Source: Labilithrix luteola
GTDB lineage: Bacteria; Myxococcota_A; Polyangia; Polyangiales; Polyangiaceae
Assembly: GCA_026225435.1 (NCBI GenBank)
Contig: JAMFST010001493.1
Location: forward strand, 1 to 5,670
DNA: 5,670 nt
Direction of reading: 5' to 3'
Positions 5,449 through 5,670 of the stretch are shown piece after piece; the stretch's first letter is position 1; the number at the start of each line of letters is the position of its first letter. The notes beneath the pieces were generated by a model. The model had not been told where the DNA came from and did not search any database. It saw only the letters and a list, made by a program, of their open reading frames with translations. Both the position numbers and the translations under genes were made by a program.

Positions 5449-5670
5449 ATGAAGACTATCTTTGCGACGATGGCCCTCGTGGGCCTGACCGGGATCCTTG
5501 CGGGCTGCAGCTCGGACGACGACGACACGACGAACACCCCGACCGACGTGAAGGCGCAGATCGCGACCACCATGGCGTCGACGATGGCGTCGACGCTCTC
5601 GGATCTCGTCACCTCCGCGCAGGCGCTGCAGGCCGCCGCGCCCAGCACGGCGTGGACGTACAAGACGGGC
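5449..5670 (+). CDS. N-terminal part of a lipoprotein, possibly imelysin-like, cut by the window edge
   Basis: There are 74 codons from ATG 5449-5451, still open at the right edge. The leader MKTIFATMALVGLTGILAGC is a textbook lipoprotein signal with lipobox LAGC (Cys20). An acidic, flexible linker follows (four Asp in a row, then Thr/Asn/Pro-rich), then an apparently helical stretch containing a MASTMAST duplication and LSDLVTSAQALQAAAPSTAW. Ser rather than Asp at position +2 after the Cys would favour outer-membrane delivery by the E. coli Lol rule. The helix plus the LQAAAPS-type segment and its place behind a DUF1111 gene fit the N-terminus of an imelysin/ICMP-like protein. The diagnostic GxHxxE motif would lie beyond the window, so this is inference. 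An AGGA at 5430-5433 lies about 15 bases from the ATG, rather far for a ribosome binding site. Confidence 0.9.
   Translation, partial: MKTIFATMALVGLTGILAGCSSDDDDTTNTPTDVKAQIATTMASTMASTLSDLVTSAQALQAAAPSTAWTYKTG
5572..5595 (+). repeat. Perfect 12-bp tandem duplication within the lipoprotein gene
   Basis: ATGGCGTCGACG occurs twice in direct succession (5572-5583 and 5584-5595), in frame, encoding MAST twice. The copies are identical at every base, including synonymous positions, which fits a recent slippage duplication that keeps the frame. It lies just after the flexible linker, at the start of the predicted helical domain. It also places two in-frame ATG codons inside the gene, but the lipoprotein leader upstream shows these are not the start. 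Confidence 0.85.

Noticed and set aside
1..5670. tRNA, rRNA, CRISPR, IS element, riboswitch or attachment site
   Set aside because: No tRNA-like cloverleaf, spaced identical repeats, terminal inverted repeats, transposase motifs or conserved riboswitch core could be recognised by eye on either strand.

Overview
The window is uniformly GC-rich, with protein-coding regions that strongly favour G or C at third codon positions. The gene content is a large secreted esterase, a Zn-ribbon/Tudor-like small protein, a di-haem oxidoreductase lipoprotein and an Asp-rich lipoprotein. Together these suggest a Gram-negative bacterium of the Myxococcota (deltaproteobacterial) type. That is an inference from style and gene families, as no marker gene is present.

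Layout. Bases 3-140 (+) are the last 45 codons of a gene that enters from the left; its Gly/Ser/Arg/Lys-rich tail is built from a near-duplicate 15-16-residue unit. It converges on a three-gene minus-strand cluster with only 14 bases between the stop codons. Read in its own direction, that cluster is: a 146-aa helical protein of unknown function (3952 to 3512), a 43-base gap holding a perfect 7-bp GC hairpin, a 158-aa protein with a four-Cys zinc ribbon and a UvrD-C-terminus-like Tudor/SH3 fold (3468 to 2992), and a 946-aa exported PA14-like plus alpha/beta-hydrolase protein (2995 to 155). The esterase begins at a TTG that overlaps the previous stop codon (TTGA).

A divergent 165-base intergenic region (3953-4117) contains the only AT-rich patch of the window. 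It holds a plausible sigma70-type promoter for the rightward genes, and a sequence resembling a Fur box lies across its -10. The rightward operon encodes a lipoprotein di-haem oxidoreductase of the DUF1111/DHOR family (4118-5422). After 26 bases comes a second lipoprotein (5449 to beyond the right edge) whose visible N-terminus is compatible with an imelysin-type protein. DUF1111 oxidoreductases are known neighbours of imelysins in iron-regulated envelope operons, so an iron-linked envelope redox/uptake operon is the best working model.

No RNA genes, CRISPR arrays, insertion sequences or integrase genes were seen. No stretch longer than 300 bases lacks a gene. I found no clear-cut novel system. 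The points most worth following are the putative iron-controlled DHOR/lipoprotein operon, the translationally coupled Zn-ribbon/esterase pair and the uncharacterised C-terminal third of the esterase.
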